Below the pieces are notes generated by a model. The model saw only the letters and a program-made list of their open reading frames with translations. It was not told the DNA's origin and did not search any database. Both the position numbers and the translations under genes were made by a program. DNA of 64,000 nucleotides. Source: Aquabacter cavernae. Its GTDB lineage: Bacteria > Pseudomonadota > Alphaproteobacteria > Rhizobiales > Xanthobacteraceae. The stretch lies in assembly GCF_003993795.1 (NCBI RefSeq), contig NZ_RWKV01000016.1, positions 62,001 to 126,000 on the forward strand, read 5' to 3'. Positions 50,778-60,067 of the stretch are shown here, one piece after another. Position 1 is the first letter of the stretch; every line of letters starts with the position of its first letter.

Positions 50778-50808
50778 CAGCGCGTCCCACGGAAAGGGAG
50801 AAACACGA

Positions 50809-51570
50809 GTGCCTCATAACGCAAGCGTCCTGGTGACGGGCGGTGCCTCCGGCATCGGCCTCGCGCTGGCGGAACATCTTCTGGCGGACGGCTGGCGCGT
50901 CATCGTCGCGGACATCGCGCCCCCCGCTTTGGAGGCCGCGCGCGCGCATCTCGCCGGGCATGGCGACAGCGTCCATTACCTGACCCTGGACGTGACCAGC
51001 GAGCCGCAGGTGATCGCCGCCATCGCCCAGGCGGAAGCGGATTTCGGCCCCATCAAGGGCGTGGTGAACAGCGCCGGCATCGCCCGCGACATCCCGGCTT
51101 TGGAAACCTCGGCCGAGCTGTTCCGCACCATCCTCGACATCAACCTCATCGGCACCTTCCTGGTGTGCCGCGAGGCGGCGAAAGCCATGCTGGCCAATGG
51201 CGGCGGCTCCATCGTCAACATCGCCTCCATTTCGGGCCAGCGGGGCAATCTCGGCCGCGTCGCCTATGGCTCGTCCAAGGCGGGCGTCATCCAATTGACC
51301 AAGGTGATGGCGGTGGAGCTGGCCACGTCCGGCATCCGCATCAACGCCATCGCCCCCGGCCCGGTGGAGACGCCGCTTCTGAAGGAATTGCTGACGCCCG
51401 AGACCCGCGCCGCCTGGATGCAGGTGGTCCCCATGCGCCGCGCCGGCACGCCGGAGGAAATGGCCGGCACGGTGGCCTTCCTGCTGGATGATGCGAAGTC
51501 CGGCTTCGTCACCGGCCAGACCATCGGCATTGACGGCGGCTTCGGCGCGGGCGGGCTGATCAATCGGTGA
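50809..51570 (+). CDS. Short-chain dehydrogenase/reductase
   Basis: 253 residues from the GTG at 50809 (GGGAG eight bases upstream). TGGASGIG binds the nucleotide, VNSAGIARD follows, and SISGQRGNLGRVAYGSSKAG gives the Ser-Tyr-x3-Lys triad. C-terminal GQTIGIDGGFGAGGL is typical of classical SDRs. The acidic end of the second strand (VADIAPP) favours NAD over NADP. It probably oxidises a hydroxy-acyl-CoA or alcohol intermediate of the pathway started by the CoA ligase. Last gene of the operon. Confidence 0.92.
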   Translation: MPHNASVLVTGGASGIGLALAEHLLADGWRVIVADIAPPALEAARAHLAGHGDSVHYLTLDVTSEPQVIAAIAQAEADFGPIKGVVNSAGIARDIPALETSAELFRTILDINLIGTFLVCREAAKAMLANGGGSIVNIASISGQRGNLGRVAYGSSKAGVIQLTKVMAVELATSGIRINAIAPGPVETPLLKELLTPETRAAWMQVVPMRRAGTPEEMAGTVAFLLDDAKSGFVTGQTIGIDGGFGAGGLINR

Positions 51571-51630
51571 TGCCGGCGGAGCGCACGGTCGCACGCAGGC
51601 CGTTCGCTCCCGCCGCTTGGGGTAAGATTT

Positions 51631-51840
51631 TCCCCCTCCCAACCCTCCCCCGCACCGAAGTCGGATGCTTCCGACTTCGGCACGCTATCGAACCGAACTC
51701 GGCAACAGCCGAGTTCGGGCGGGAGAGGGCTTTTATGGCCCGCGCAACGGTCGGCTCCACTTCAGTGGGAGAGAGCTTTACCCACTCCTCGCAACGCAAA
51801 GCCCCCTCTCCCGCTTGCGGGGGAGGGCTGGGGAGGGGGA
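51631..51840. repeat. 210-bp composite inverted-repeat element (MITE-like)
   Basis: Terminal arms at 51631-51653 and 51817-51840 are near-perfect inverted repeats (one indel, one mismatch). Inside are CCGAAGTCGG-ATGCTT-CCGACTTCGG (51655-51680), an 11-bp perfect stem CCGAACTCGGC / GCCGAGTTCGG (51693-51718), and CCCTCTCCCGC-TT-GCGGGGGAGGG (51804-51827). It has no coding capacity and lies between two co-directional genes. Confidence 0.75.
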
Positions 51841-51852
51841 AGATACGCGACC

Positions 51853-52311
51853 ATGACCGAGCGCTTCGCCATCCTCCCCTTCGCGCCCGCGCACCTCGCG
51901 GCCATCTCCGATTTGTGGGTCGCCACCTGGGCGAAGACCATGCCGGACATCGACTTCGAGGCCCGTCGCCCCTGGTTCCACGGCCATCTCGACACGCTCC
52001 AGGCGGGCGGCGCGGAGGTTCATGTGGCGCAGGCGAACGGCGGGGAGGTTGCGGGCTTCGTCGCCATCCATCCCGGCACCGGCTATCTGGATCAGCTGGC
52101 CGTCGCCCCCGCCTTCTGGGGCAAGGGCGCGGCTGAAGCGCTCATGGACACCGCGAAAGCGCGGGCGTCGGGCGGGATCCAACTGGATGTGAACCAGGAC
52201 AATCCCCGCGCCATCGCCTTCTATGAGCGGCTCGGCCTCAAGATCGTGGCCGCCGCCACCAACCCCGCCTCCGGCCGCGCCATCTGGCGCATGGCGTGGC
52301 GGCCGGGCTGA
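51853..52311 (+). CDS. GNAT-family N-acetyltransferase
   Basis: 152 residues. FAILPFAPAHLAAISDLWVATWAKTMPDIDF is the N-terminal GNAT start, VAGFVAIHPGTGYLDQLAVAPAFWGKGAAEALMDTAKARA contains the acetyl-CoA binding Q/R-x-x-G-x-G/A loop (AFWGKGAA), and NQDNPRAIAFYERLGLKIV is the typical C-terminal motif. It acetylates an unknown amine substrate in the cytosol. No RBS is visible upstream because the composite repeat ends 13 bp before the ATG. Confidence 0.9.
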   Translation: MTERFAILPFAPAHLAAISDLWVATWAKTMPDIDFEARRPWFHGHLDTLQAGGAEVHVAQANGGEVAGFVAIHPGTGYLDQLAVAPAFWGKGAAEALMDTAKARASGGIQLDVNQDNPRAIAFYERLGLKIVAAATNPASGRAIWRMAWRPG

Positions 52312-52337
52312 GGTTTTCGGGAAGGCCCATTGTCTCC

Positions 52338-52445
52338 GTCATGCCCGGACTCGATCCGGGCATCCACGCGGCAGCGCCAGGGCAAGCCCAGAGAGGTCAG
52401 CACTCTCGGCACGGCGTGGATGGCCGGGACGAGCCCGGCCATGAC
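52338..52445. repeat. Two-hairpin dispersed repeat, copy C (convergent GNAT/uup junction)
   Basis: Hairpin 1 is ATGCCCGGA-CTCGA-TCCGGGCAT and hairpin 2 ATGGCCGGG-ACGAG-CCCGGCCAT. The GCCC and GGCC stems are exchanged relative to copies A and B, yet each stem stays self-complementary. Confidence 0.85.
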
Positions 52446-52471
52446 GCACTCAAAGGGAGGGCGCGAGCGCG

Positions 52472-54286
52472 CTACCCTTCCGCTTCTTCCTTCAGGATTT
52501 CCAGCCGCAGCCATTCCTCCTCGGCCGCGTCCAGGTCCGCCTGGGCCTTGGCGAGGGCGGCGGAGGTCTTTTCGAACTTGGCGGGGTTCTTCGCGTAAAG
52601 GTCCGGGTCGGCCATGAGGGCGCCGAACTTTTCGATCTCGGCCCGCAGCCCGTCCATGGTCTTGGGCAGGCTCTTGAGAGCGTGCTGTTCGTGGAATGTG
52701 AGGCGCGGCTTCTTGGACGAAGCGGCCTTGGGCGAAGGCACCGAGGCACTGGGCGATGACGGCTTGGCGGAGGCCGCGGCCGCCTTGGCCTGCACGCCAT
52801 GGCCGCGCTGGGTGATGAGGTCCGAATAGCCGCCCGCATATTCCTCGAACCGCCCCTCCCCTTCCGCCGCGATCACCGAGGACACGGTACGGTCGAGGAA
52901 GTCACGGTCATGGCTCACGAGGAGCACCGTGCCGGGATAATCCGCCACCATCTCCTGCAGCAGATCGAGAGTTTCGAGGTCGAGGTCGTTGGTGGGCTCG
53001 TCCAGCACCAGTAGGTTGGAGGGCAGCGCCAGGGCGCGCGCCAGCATGAGCCGCGCCCGCTCGCCGCCCGAAAGCACGCGCAGCGGGGAATGGGCCTGGT
53101 CGGGCGTGAACAGGAAGTCCTTGAGATAGCCCATCACATGCTTGGGCTGGCCGCCCACCATGAGCGTGTCGCCGCCCCCGCCTGTGAGCGCGTTGCGCAG
53201 GCTCATCTCCGGGTCGAGGGAGGTGCGCTTCTGGTCGAGGCTGGCCACTTCCAGATTGGCGCCGATCTTCACGACGCCCCCGTCCGGGGCGAGGTCGCCG
53301 ATCAGCATCTTCAGGAGCGTGGTCTTGCCCGCGCCATTGGGGCCGACAATGCCCACCCGGTCACCGCGCAGGATGCGCGTGGAAAAGGGGCGCACCACCA
53401 TGGTCTCGCCGAAGCTCTTGGTGATCTCCTTCGCCTCGATCACCAGCTTGCCGGAAACGTCCCCTTCGGTGACGGTGATCTTCACCGCGCCAGGGCCGCG
53501 CCGCTCCTCGCTGCGGTCCCTGCGCATGGAATGAAGCTGGCCGAGGCGGCGGACATTGCGCTTGCGCCGGGCGGTGACGCCGTAGCGCAGCCAGTCCAGC
53601 TCCGCCACGATCTTGCGGTCCAGCTTGTGGCGCTCCTTCTCTTCCTGCTCCAGCAGGTCGTCGCGCCAGCCCTCGAAGGCGGAGAAGCCCTGGTCGATGC
53701 GCCGCGTCGCGCCCCGGTCCAGCCAGACCGTGGAGCGGGAGAGATTTTCCAGGAAGCGCCGGTCATGGCTAATGATGACGATGGCCGAGCGCAGGCTTTT
53801 CAGCTCGCTTTCCAGCCACTCGATGGCGGGAAGGTCGAGATGGTTGGTGGGCTCGTCCAGAAGCAGCACGTCCGGCTCGGGCGCGAGGACGCGCGCCAGC
53901 GCGGCGCGGCGCGACTCGCCGCCGGACAGGCGCGCGGGCTCCTCCTCGCCGGTGAGGCCGAGCTGCTCCAGCAGGTACCGGGCGCGATAGTCCTCATCGC
54001 CCGGCCCGAGGCCCGCCTCCACATAAGCGAGCGTGGTCGCGAAGCCGGAAAAGTCCGGCTCCTGCGGGAGATAGCGCACGGTGGCGCCCGGCTGCACGAA
54101 GATGCCGCCGGTATCGGGTTCACCGATGCCCGCCGCGATGCGCAGCAGCGTGGACTTGCCCGAGCCGTTCCGGCCGACGAGGCAGATGCGCTCGCCGGGC
54201 GCGACGGAAAGCTCCGCCCCGTCAAGCAGGGGCGTCGCGCCGAAGCGCAGGTGGATGTCCTGAAGCTGGATGAGCGGAGGTGCCAT
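52472..54286 (-). CDS. uup: ABC-F ATPase Uup
   Basis: 604 residues with two ABC domains and no membrane segments. Walker A1 VGRNGSGKST and A2 VGPNGAGKTT, LSGGE signatures, and LLLDEPTNHLD plus LVLDEPTNDLD Walker B motifs are intact, with the Arg/Lys-rich inter-domain linker of ABC-F proteins. The C-terminal FHEQHALKSLPKTMDGLRAEIEKFGALMADPDLYAKNP coiled coil defines the Uup branch, a ribosome/DNA-associated factor involved in translation and in transposon precise excision. Not an exporter. It begins 166 bp from the small DUF465 gene. Confidence 0.92.
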   Translation of the reverse strand: MAPPLIQLQDIHLRFGATPLLDGAELSVAPGERICLVGRNGSGKSTLLRIAAGIGEPDTGGIFVQPGATVRYLPQEPDFSGFATTLAYVEAGLGPGDEDYRARYLLEQLGLTGEEEPARLSGGESRRAALARVLAPEPDVLLLDEPTNHLDLPAIEWLESELKSLRSAIVIISHDRRFLENLSRSTVWLDRGATRRIDQGFSAFEGWRDDLLEQEEKERHKLDRKIVAELDWLRYGVTARRKRNVRRLGQLHSMRRDRSEERRGPGAVKITVTEGDVSGKLVIEAKEITKSFGETMVVRPFSTRILRGDRVGIVGPNGAGKTTLLKMLIGDLAPDGGVVKIGANLEVASLDQKRTSLDPEMSLRNALTGGGGDTLMVGGQPKHVMGYLKDFLFTPDQAHSPLRVLSGGERARLMLARALALPSNLLVLDEPTNDLDLETLDLLQEMVADYPGTVLLVSHDRDFLDRTVSSVIAAEGEGRFEEYAGGYSDLITQRGHGVQAKAAAASAKPSSPSASVPSPKAASSKKPRLTFHEQHALKSLPKTMDGLRAEIEKFGALMADPDLYAKNPAKFEKTSAALAKAQADLDAAEEEWLRLEILKEEAEG

Positions 54287-54452
54287 GGGCGCGGCTTAAC
54301 GCAAGTCCGCGCGCGAGGGAACCGCCCATCCGGCCTTGGACGGCCGACCGGACATGCCGAAAAGGCTGTTCCGGGCGCAGGTCATCGAGCGCGCGGCGCT
54401 CGCCGGTCAGGCGATACCGCGCGCGGACATCCGCACGCCCCGGCCAATACGG

Positions 54453-54632
54453 TCAGTGAACCGTCGGCGGTACGAACAGCTTGGTGATTTGATCCTTGAG
54501 GACGAGCTTGCGTCGCTTAAGTTCCGCAAGACGAAGCGGATCGGACGCGGGGCTGGCGAGTTCCCTGGAGATTTCCGACTCAAGCGCCGCGTGTCGGCGC
54601 TTCAACTCCTGAAGGTGCGACTGGACGGACAT
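54453..54632 (-). CDS. Small DUF465 (YdcH-like) protein 1
   Basis: 59 residues from the ATG at 54632, GGGAGA nine bases upstream. The pattern MSVQSHLQELKRRHAALESEI...LAELKRRKLVLKDQITKL is the DUF465 two-helix hairpin with the invariant LKRRKLxLKDxI. Function unknown; family members are very small and helical. A similar protein is encoded divergently at 54909, across 276 bp. Confidence 0.88.
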   Translation of the reverse strand: MSVQSHLQELKRRHAALESEISRELASPASDPLRLAELKRRKLVLKDQITKLFVPPTVH

Positions 54633-54908
54633 ATTCTGCGTCTCCCTGTCTGCAACGAAGTTCAGTCTGTCACGGAGCCGGCGAAGAGTCGACCACCTCC
54701 GGGTAGGGAATATTGCTGCAAGGCAGCAAAAATCCCCGCTCATGCGCCGCAGCGCACAAGATTTATCTAATTGGGAAATCAAGCAAATTTAAGAGAGGTG
54801 GGTTCCCCGCGGCTTTTCCCGGACGGGTGCGCCCTTGCGGCGCTTGCAGGTGGCGGGCGCCGTGCCATATTCGGGACGGGGCCCGCTCCGGGCGTTGCGG
54901 AACAGTCC

Positions 54909-55115
54909 ATGACCAGTGATGAGGAACGCGAGTTGCGGTCGCTTCTGGAGCGGCTGCGTCAGGAGCATCGGGATCTGGACGCCGCCATCACGGCGCTCGC
55001 CGCGGTCAACGGGTCCGACATCCTTCAGCTCCAGCGCCTGAAGAAGCGCAAGCTCCAGCTGAAGGATCGCATCGGCCATCTGGAAGACGAGCTGTTTCCC
55101 GACATCATCGCCTGA
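54909..55115 (+). CDS. Small DUF465 (YdcH-like) protein 2
   Basis: 68 residues from the ATG at 54909. SDEERELRSLLERLRQEHRDLDAAITAL is the first helix and LQRLKKRKLQLKDRIGHLEDELFPDIIA the second, again carrying the LKxRKLxLKDxI core. Function unknown. The earlier in-frame ATG at 54771 lacks an RBS and encodes a GC-biased tail, so it is rejected. It and DUF465 protein 1 face away from each other. Confidence 0.88.
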   Translation: MTSDEERELRSLLERLRQEHRDLDAAITALAAVNGSDILQLQRLKKRKLQLKDRIGHLEDELFPDIIA

Positions 55116-55246
55116 GCGCGGTGCCGAGCGCAGCGCGCGGCGGATCGCGGCAAGGGAACGCGCCAGAACTCAAAAATTGAAAAGCCGCCGCGCCGGAGCG
55201 CGACGGCCAATCTCAGCGGCCCGGTCCGGAGACCCGGCGACAAGGA

Positions 55247-55732
55247 TCAGAGCTGGCCGAGCAGGGTCTGCGCGTTGGAAACGTCCGCCTTGGAGGGCAC
55301 GTCTTCCACGTTCAGCACCTTCACCACGCCGTCTTCCACCACCATGGAATAGCGCTTGGACCGGATGCCGAGGCCGGCCGCCGAGCCGTCGAAGGTGAGG
55401 TCGAGCGCGCCGGCGAACTCGGCCGCCGGGTCGCACAGGAACAGGATCTTGCCGTCCGCGCCGGACGCCTTCTCCCAGGCGCCCATGACGAAGGGATCGT
55501 TCACCGCCACCACGGCGATGGTGTCGATGCCCTTGGCCCGGATCTCGTCCGCGCGGGCGATGAAGCCCGGCAGGTGGTTCTTGTGGCAGGTGGGCGTGAA
55601 GGCGCCGGGTACCGCGAACAGCACCACGCGCTTGCCCTTGAACACCTCGTCCGAGGTCTTGGGAACCGGGCCGTCGGCCGTGCTCACGCGGAAGGTGGCG
55701 GCAGGCAGGGTGTCGCCGACAGAAATGGGCAT
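55247..55732 (-). CDS. Prx5/AhpE-type peroxiredoxin
   Basis: 161 residues. MPISVGDTLPAATFRVSTADGPVPKTSDEVFKGKRVVLFAVPGAFTPTCHKNHLPGF contains the peroxidatic Cys49 in PGAFTPTCH, the Prx5 signature, and a second Cys at 100 (FLCDPAAEFAGAL). It reduces hydroperoxides, with glutathione or thioredoxin as donor. GGAGAG lies six bases before the ATG at 55732; a longer in-frame start at 55786 is rejected. Confidence 0.93.
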   Translation of the reverse strand: MPISVGDTLPAATFRVSTADGPVPKTSDEVFKGKRVVLFAVPGAFTPTCHKNHLPGFIARADEIRAKGIDTIAVVAVNDPFVMGAWEKASGADGKILFLCDPAAEFAGALDLTFDGSAAGLGIRSKRYSMVVEDGVVKVLNVEDVPSKADVSNAQTLLGQL

Positions 55733-55999
55733 CGTTCTCTCCGCTTGGGGCTCGCCGGCCACGCCGCGCCGGACCTGTTCCGACACCGTCCGCGACCGGC
55801 CGCTGGGATTAGGGATGGCAAGGCCCCACCCGGATCGGTGATCCGGCCGGACAGGTCCATGCCTTAATCTGGGAACGCTGAGCGATCCAGCAAACCGCGT
55901 TCAGCCGGCGCGGCACAAAGCCGCCTCCGGTGCGCAGACAATAGAGGCATTTTCTGAGGGCGGAAGAGCCGATCGGTGCCCTCGGCCCGTGGACCCTGC

Positions 56000-56827
56000 T
56001 CAGTCCTTCGGGAGGGTGAGAACCGTCGCGACCGCGCGCGGGCCGTCCACCAGGGTCAGGTTCAGCTGCGCGCCCTGCCAGGTGGCGCCGGAAGGCAGGC
56101 CGTCCAGGGCCAGGGTGAAGCGGGTCCGGCCGGAGCTGTCCGGGGCGCGGGAGGGCAAAGGCAGCGCCCAGGCGTCGGTGGGGCCTTCCACGAACAAGTC
56201 GGCCTTCTCGCCGGTGGTGCTGGCGATCACTTCCAGCACGGGCGGGGTCGCCTTGCTGTCCACGGAGAAGGAGGCGACGGCGGGCGCTGCCCCGCCCACG
56301 GGCGCGGGTGACGGCAGCAAGGCGCGCGCGGCGGCGAGCGCGGGATTGGGCTTCGCCCCGCCCGGCGCCACATCCAGGGACAATTGGGCCTGCGCCGGCA
56401 CGCACAGGGCCTCGCACACGGCGAAGTCCAGCGTCAAATCGAGGCGGGTCGGCTTGTCGGCCGCGTCCAGTTCCACCCGCACGGGCAGGATCACGCTGCC
56501 GCCCTTGTAGCCGATGGAGAAGCCGCTCGCCCCGTCCGAGAAACGGCGCGGGGCCGGGAAGTCCACCGCAGCGGCGCGCACATTGCGCGAGCCGGACCAG
56601 TCGAACCGGGGCGGGATGCCGCTGTCGCCGGGATAGCGCCAATAGGTCTTCCAGCCCGCCGCGAGGCGGATCTCGATGCCCGCCTCCAGCGTGCCCCCGT
56701 CAATGCCGCCGGAGAGCAGGCGCACCTCGGCACCCTGCGTGCGCACGAACGGCGTCTCCCCCGCCTGCGCGGCGGCGGGCAGGAGGAGGCAGAGCAGAGC
56801 GAAGGCGAGGCGCGGGGCGAATGTCAT
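56000..56827 (-). CDS. Secreted DsbD alpha-like disulfide protein
   Basis: 275 residues with a signal peptide (MTFAPRLAFALLCLLLPAAAQAGE). GGTLEAGIEIRLAAGWKTYWRYPGDSGIPPRFDWSGSRNV matches the N-terminal domain of DsbD, and Cys138 and Cys142 (CEALC) give the redox pair. Normal DsbD continues into eight membrane helices and a thioredoxin domain; both are missing, so this is a stand-alone periplasmic alpha-like domain as seen in several Hyphomicrobiales. It probably passes electrons to or from a membrane partner not present here. Divergent from yqgE. Confidence 0.8.
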   Translation of the reverse strand: MTFAPRLAFALLCLLLPAAAQAGETPFVRTQGAEVRLLSGGIDGGTLEAGIEIRLAAGWKTYWRYPGDSGIPPRFDWSGSRNVRAAAVDFPAPRRFSDGASGFSIGYKGGSVILPVRVELDAADKPTRLDLTLDFAVCEALCVPAQAQLSLDVAPGGAKPNPALAAARALLPSPAPVGGAAPAVASFSVDSKATPPVLEVIASTTGEKADLFVEGPTDAWALPLPSRAPDSSGRTRFTLALDGLPSGATWQGAQLNLTLVDGPRAVATVLTLPKD

Positions 56828-56960
56828 GCTCTCTCGCCTACCGCGTCACGGGCGCGAGCGCAAAGGCCGGTGGTGCACTTTCCCGTGACGCACGGGAAGC
56901 ACGGGCCTTGGCACCGTCAAGGCCGTTTCCAAATCACCGGCATCGGGTTACGATTCCCCC

Positions 56961-57578
56961 ATGACGGTCGATCTGAAGAGCCTTGCTCCCGGCGGTGCGC
57001 CCGAATTTCTCGACGGGAAGATGCTGATCGCCATGCCCTCCATGGAGGACGAGCGCTTCTCCCGCACGGTCATTTATCTGTGTGCCCATTCCGAGGAAGG
57101 GGCCATGGGGATCGTGGTGAACCAGGCCGCCACCCACATCAAGTTCGCCGACCTGCTGGTGCAGCTGGACGTGGTTCCGGCCACCCGGCGCATCCTGCTG
57201 CCCAAGACGGCGGACGCGGTGAAGGTGCTGCGCGGCGGCCCGGTGGAAACCGGGCGCGGCTTCGTGCTGCATTCGGCGGATTATTTCGTGGAGAATTCCA
57301 CCCTCGCCATCGATGACGGCATCTGCCTCACCGCCACCCTGGACATTCTCAAGGCCATTGCGGGCGGCGGCGGCCCCGCCAATGCGGTGCTGGCGCTGGG
57401 CTATGCGGGCTGGGCGCCGGGGCAGCTGGAAACCGAGATCCAGGCCAATGGCTGGCTGCATTGCCCGGCCGATCCCGAGCTGGTGTTCGGCGACGGGATC
57501 GAGGGCAAATATGACCTGGCGCTGCGGCGCCTCGGCATCGTGCCCGGCATGCTCTCCATGGATGCCGGCCACGCCTGA
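56961..57578 (+). CDS. yqgE: YqgE/AlgH family protein
   Basis: 205 residues. [41 protein letters not shown] is the family signature, followed by [16 protein letters not shown] and [23 protein letters not shown]. The family (DUF179) is widely conserved and its biochemical role is unresolved, although AlgH in Pseudomonas affects alginate regulation. It is convergent with the MsbA-like exporter (11-bp gap). Confidence 0.92.
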   Translation: MTVDLKSLAPGGAPEFLDGKMLIAMPSMEDERFSRTVIYLCAHSEEGAMGIVVNQAATHIKFADLLVQLDVVPATRRILLPKTADAVKVLRGGPVETGRGFVLHSADYFVENSTLAIDDGICLTATLDILKAIAGGGGPANAVLALGYAGWAPGQLETEIQANGWLHCPADPELVFGDGIEGKYDLALRRLGIVPGMLSMDAGHA

Positions 57579-57589
57579 GCGAAGGTGCC

Positions 57590-59404
57590 TTACGCCGCCA
57601 CGTTGAACTGGAGCGCGGCAAGGCGGGCATAGAGGCCGCCCTTCGCCACCAATTGCCCGTGGGTGCCCTCATCCACGAGGCGCCCGCCTTCCATCACCAG
57701 GATCCGGTCGGCGGAAAGCACGGTGGAGAGCCGGTGGGCGATGACCAGCGTGGTGCGCCCGCGCATGGAATGCTCCAGCGCCGTCTGCACCAGGGTCTCG
57801 CTTTCCGCATCCAAGGCGGACGTGGCCTCGTCCAGCAGCAGGATGGGAGAGGCCCGCAGGATGGCGCGGGCGATGACGATGCGCTGGCGCTGTCCGCCGG
57901 ACAGCGTCACGCCCCGCTCGCCCACCTGGGTGTCCCAGCCCTCAGGCAGGCGGGCCACGAACTCGTCCACCAGCGCCGCGCGGCCCGCCGCCTCCACCTC
58001 GGCGTCCGAGGCCTCGGGCCGGGCGAGGCGAATGTTTCCGCGCACCGTGTCGGCGAAGATGGCCACTTCCTGCGGCACCAAAGCGATCTGGCGACGCACC
58101 GCCTCCGGATCGCAGCGGGCGATGTCCACCCCGTCCAGCAGGATGCGGCCGGCCTGCGGGTCGTAGAAGCGCTCCAGCAACTGGAACACCGTGCTCTTGC
58201 CCGCCCCCGAGGGGCCGACCAGCGCCACGCGCTCGCCCGGGCGCACGGTGAAGCTGACGCCGTCCAGCGCCCGCTGTCCGGGCCGCGTGGGATAGGAGAA
58301 GGCGACGCCCTCGAAGGCGACGGCGCCGGACACGGGAGCCGGCAGGGCCGCGGGCTGTGCCGGCGCGCGCACCTGCGGCTCGGTCTTCAGGAGTTCTCCG
58401 ATGCGCTCGGCCGCCCCCGTGGCGGCGGACACCTCGCCCCAGGTCTGGGAGAGCTCCCCGAGACTGGAGGCGGCGAGCACCGCGAACAGCACGAACTGGC
58501 TGAGGTCACCCGCCGACATGGTGCCCGAGAGCACCGCCTGGGCACCCACCCAGAGCACGGCGACGATGGAGGCGAACACCAGGAAGATGCCGATGCCGGT
58601 GAGCAGCGCCCGCGCGCTCGTGGCGGTGCGGGCCGCCTCGAAGGCGCGCTCGGCCTCGCCCGCGAAATGGTCACGCGCCACGCCTTCCGCGCTGGACGCC
58701 TGCACCGCGCGGATGGCGCCCACCACCTCGGCGGCATAGGCGGAGGCGTCGGCCAGCCGATCCTGCGCGAGGCGGGTGCGCCCGCGCACCTTGCGGCCGA
58801 ACGCCACCAGCGGCAGCACGATGAAGGGGATGGCCGCGAGCACGAGGCCAGACAGGCGCGGGCTCGTCACCACCATCATGGCCACGGCGCCGATGAACAG
58901 CGCCATGTTGCGCAGCGCGATGGAGGCGGAGGTGGCGAGCGCCACCTTGATATGGGTGGTGTCGGCGGTGAGGCGCGAGGTCAGCTCGCCCACGCGCGCC
59001 TGATCGTAGAAGGCGCCGTCCAGCCGCACCAGGCGGGCGAACACCGCCGCGCGCAGGTCCGCCACCACCCGCTCACCGAGGGTCGTCACCAGATAGAAGC
59101 GCGTGGCGGACGCCGCCGCGAGCACCGCCACCACGATGGCCAGCACGCCGAAATAGCGGTCGATCATGCCCACATGGTCGGTGGCGAAGCCGTAATCGAT
59201 CATGCGCCGCACGGCCACCGGCAGGCTCAGCGTGGCGAGCGCCGCCACCACCAGCGCCACCAGCGCCCCCGCCACCCGGCTGCGATAGCGCAGCGCATAG
59301 GGTATCAGAGTGAGGAGGGGGCCGAGCGAGCGCCGCTTGCGACCTTCCGCTTGGGACTTGGCGAGATCCTCGCGCGGGGTTCCTGATGTGTCGGCTTGTG
59401 TCAA
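57590..59404 (-). CDS. MsbA/LapB-like ABC exporter (fused membrane and ATPase domains)
   Basis: 604 residues. The N-terminal half has six membrane helices (ABC transporter transmembrane region) and the C-terminal half an ATPase: [20 protein letters not shown], and [16 protein letters not shown]. The order membrane-then-ATPase is that of type IV half exporters working as homodimers on lipids or drugs. No ATG is in frame near the 5' end; the TTG at 59404 is used because GAGAG lies seven bases upstream. The substrate cannot be read. Confidence 0.9.
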   Translation of the reverse strand: MTQADTSGTPREDLAKSQAEGRKRRSLGPLLTLIPYALRYRSRVAGALVALVVAALATLSLPVAVRRMIDYGFATDHVGMIDRYFGVLAIVVAVLAAASATRFYLVTTLGERVVADLRAAVFARLVRLDGAFYDQARVGELTSRLTADTTHIKVALATSASIALRNMALFIGAVAMMVVTSPRLSGLVLAAIPFIVLPLVAFGRKVRGRTRLAQDRLADASAYAAEVVGAIRAVQASSAEGVARDHFAGEAERAFEAARTATSARALLTGIGIFLVFASIVAVLWVGAQAVLSGTMSAGDLSQFVLFAVLAASSLGELSQTWGEVSAATGAAERIGELLKTEPQVRAPAQPAALPAPVSGAVAFEGVAFSYPTRPGQRALDGVSFTVRPGERVALVGPSGAGKSTVFQLLERFYDPQAGRILLDGVDIARCDPEAVRRQIALVPQEVAIFADTVRGNIRLARPEASDAEVEAAGRAALVDEFVARLPEGWDTQVGERGVTLSGGQRQRIVIARAILRASPILLLDEATSALDAESETLVQTALEHSMRGRTTLVIAHRLSTVLSADRILVMEGGRLVDEGTHGQLVAKGGLYARLAALQFNVAA

Positions 59405-59424
59405 CGCATGCTCTCGGCTATAGA
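59396..59424 (+). promoter_or_regulatory. Candidate rpmE promoter
   Basis: TTGTGT (59396-59401) and TATAGA (59419-59424) are separated by 17 bp, about 80 bp before the rpmE ATG. The -35 is only a half match to TTGACA. Confidence 0.4.
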
Positions 59425-59503
59425 CCCGCCACTTCCGTCAGGAAACGAATTCATACCGCTGCCGATCGGGCGAAAGCGCGAGGCGGCGACAAGGACTGGT
59501 CCC

Positions 59504-59728
59504 ATGAAAAGCGACATTCATCCCGACTACCACTTCATCAAGGTGGTGATGACGGACGGCTCCGACTACACGACCCGCTCCACCTACGGCAAGGCGGGCG
59601 ACTCGCTCCAGCTGGATATCGACCCCCGCACCCATCCCGCGTGGACCGGCGGCACCCAGCAGCTCCTGGACCGTGGTGGTCGCGTGTCGCGCTTCAAGAA
59701 CAAGTTCGGCGGCCTGCTGAAGGGCTGA
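59504..59728 (+). CDS. rpmE: 50S ribosomal protein L31
   Basis: 74 residues: [71 protein letters not shown]. This is the alphaproteobacterial L31 without any cysteine, so the zinc-free (C-minus) form. AAGGA lies eight bases before the ATG. It joins the ribosome central protuberance. A terminator-like hairpin follows after 46 bp. Confidence 0.97.
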   Translation: MKSDIHPDYHFIKVVMTDGSDYTTRSTYGKAGDSLQLDIDPRTHPAWTGGTQQLLDRGGRVSRFKNKFGGLLKG

Positions 59729-59774
59729 AGCCCGACGCGGCACGCCTTGTCCTGACAGGGAACCTCCCAAAGAA

Positions 59775-59794
59775 GAGCCGCCTTGCGGCGGCTC
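59775..59794 (+). terminator. rpmE terminator hairpin
   Basis: GAGCCGCC-TTGC-GGCGGCTC is a perfect 8-bp stem-loop 47 bp after the rpmE stop. No T-run follows, so termination may be weak. Confidence 0.55.
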
Positions 59795-59931
59795 AGGCGA
59801 GACAGGGAGGAACGTCACGCACCGCGCGGCCATCATCTTCGGCCGCGATCCCGGAGCGAAAGGCGCCCGCAGGGACAGCGTCAGGATGACGCAAAAGGGT
59901 TAAGCGGATTTTAACGGCCGGCCGGCCGGAG

Positions 59932-59951
59932 AGGCGCCCGAAAGGGCGCCT
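59932..59951. terminator. Hairpin with GAAA tetraloop
   Basis: AGGCGCCC-GAAA-GGGCGCCT, a perfect 8-bp stem capped by a GNRA loop and followed by GTTTGCGTTT. It is a candidate terminator for either direction. Confidence 0.5.
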
Positions 59952-60067
59952 GTTTGCGTTTGAGGTGGGCTGCGGCTGCGAGATAGCGCGCTTTATGCCT
60001 TTCCGCTGCGCTGACCGGCTCGCGTTTCTCTCGGCCGGCAGCCGCCCAAGGCCGTCCCCGGACTTGG

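Noticed and set aside
55733-55999. N-terminal extension of the peroxiredoxin and an upstream minus-strand frame
   Set aside because: The RBS and family start support the ATG at 55732; the rest of the region shows no supported gene.
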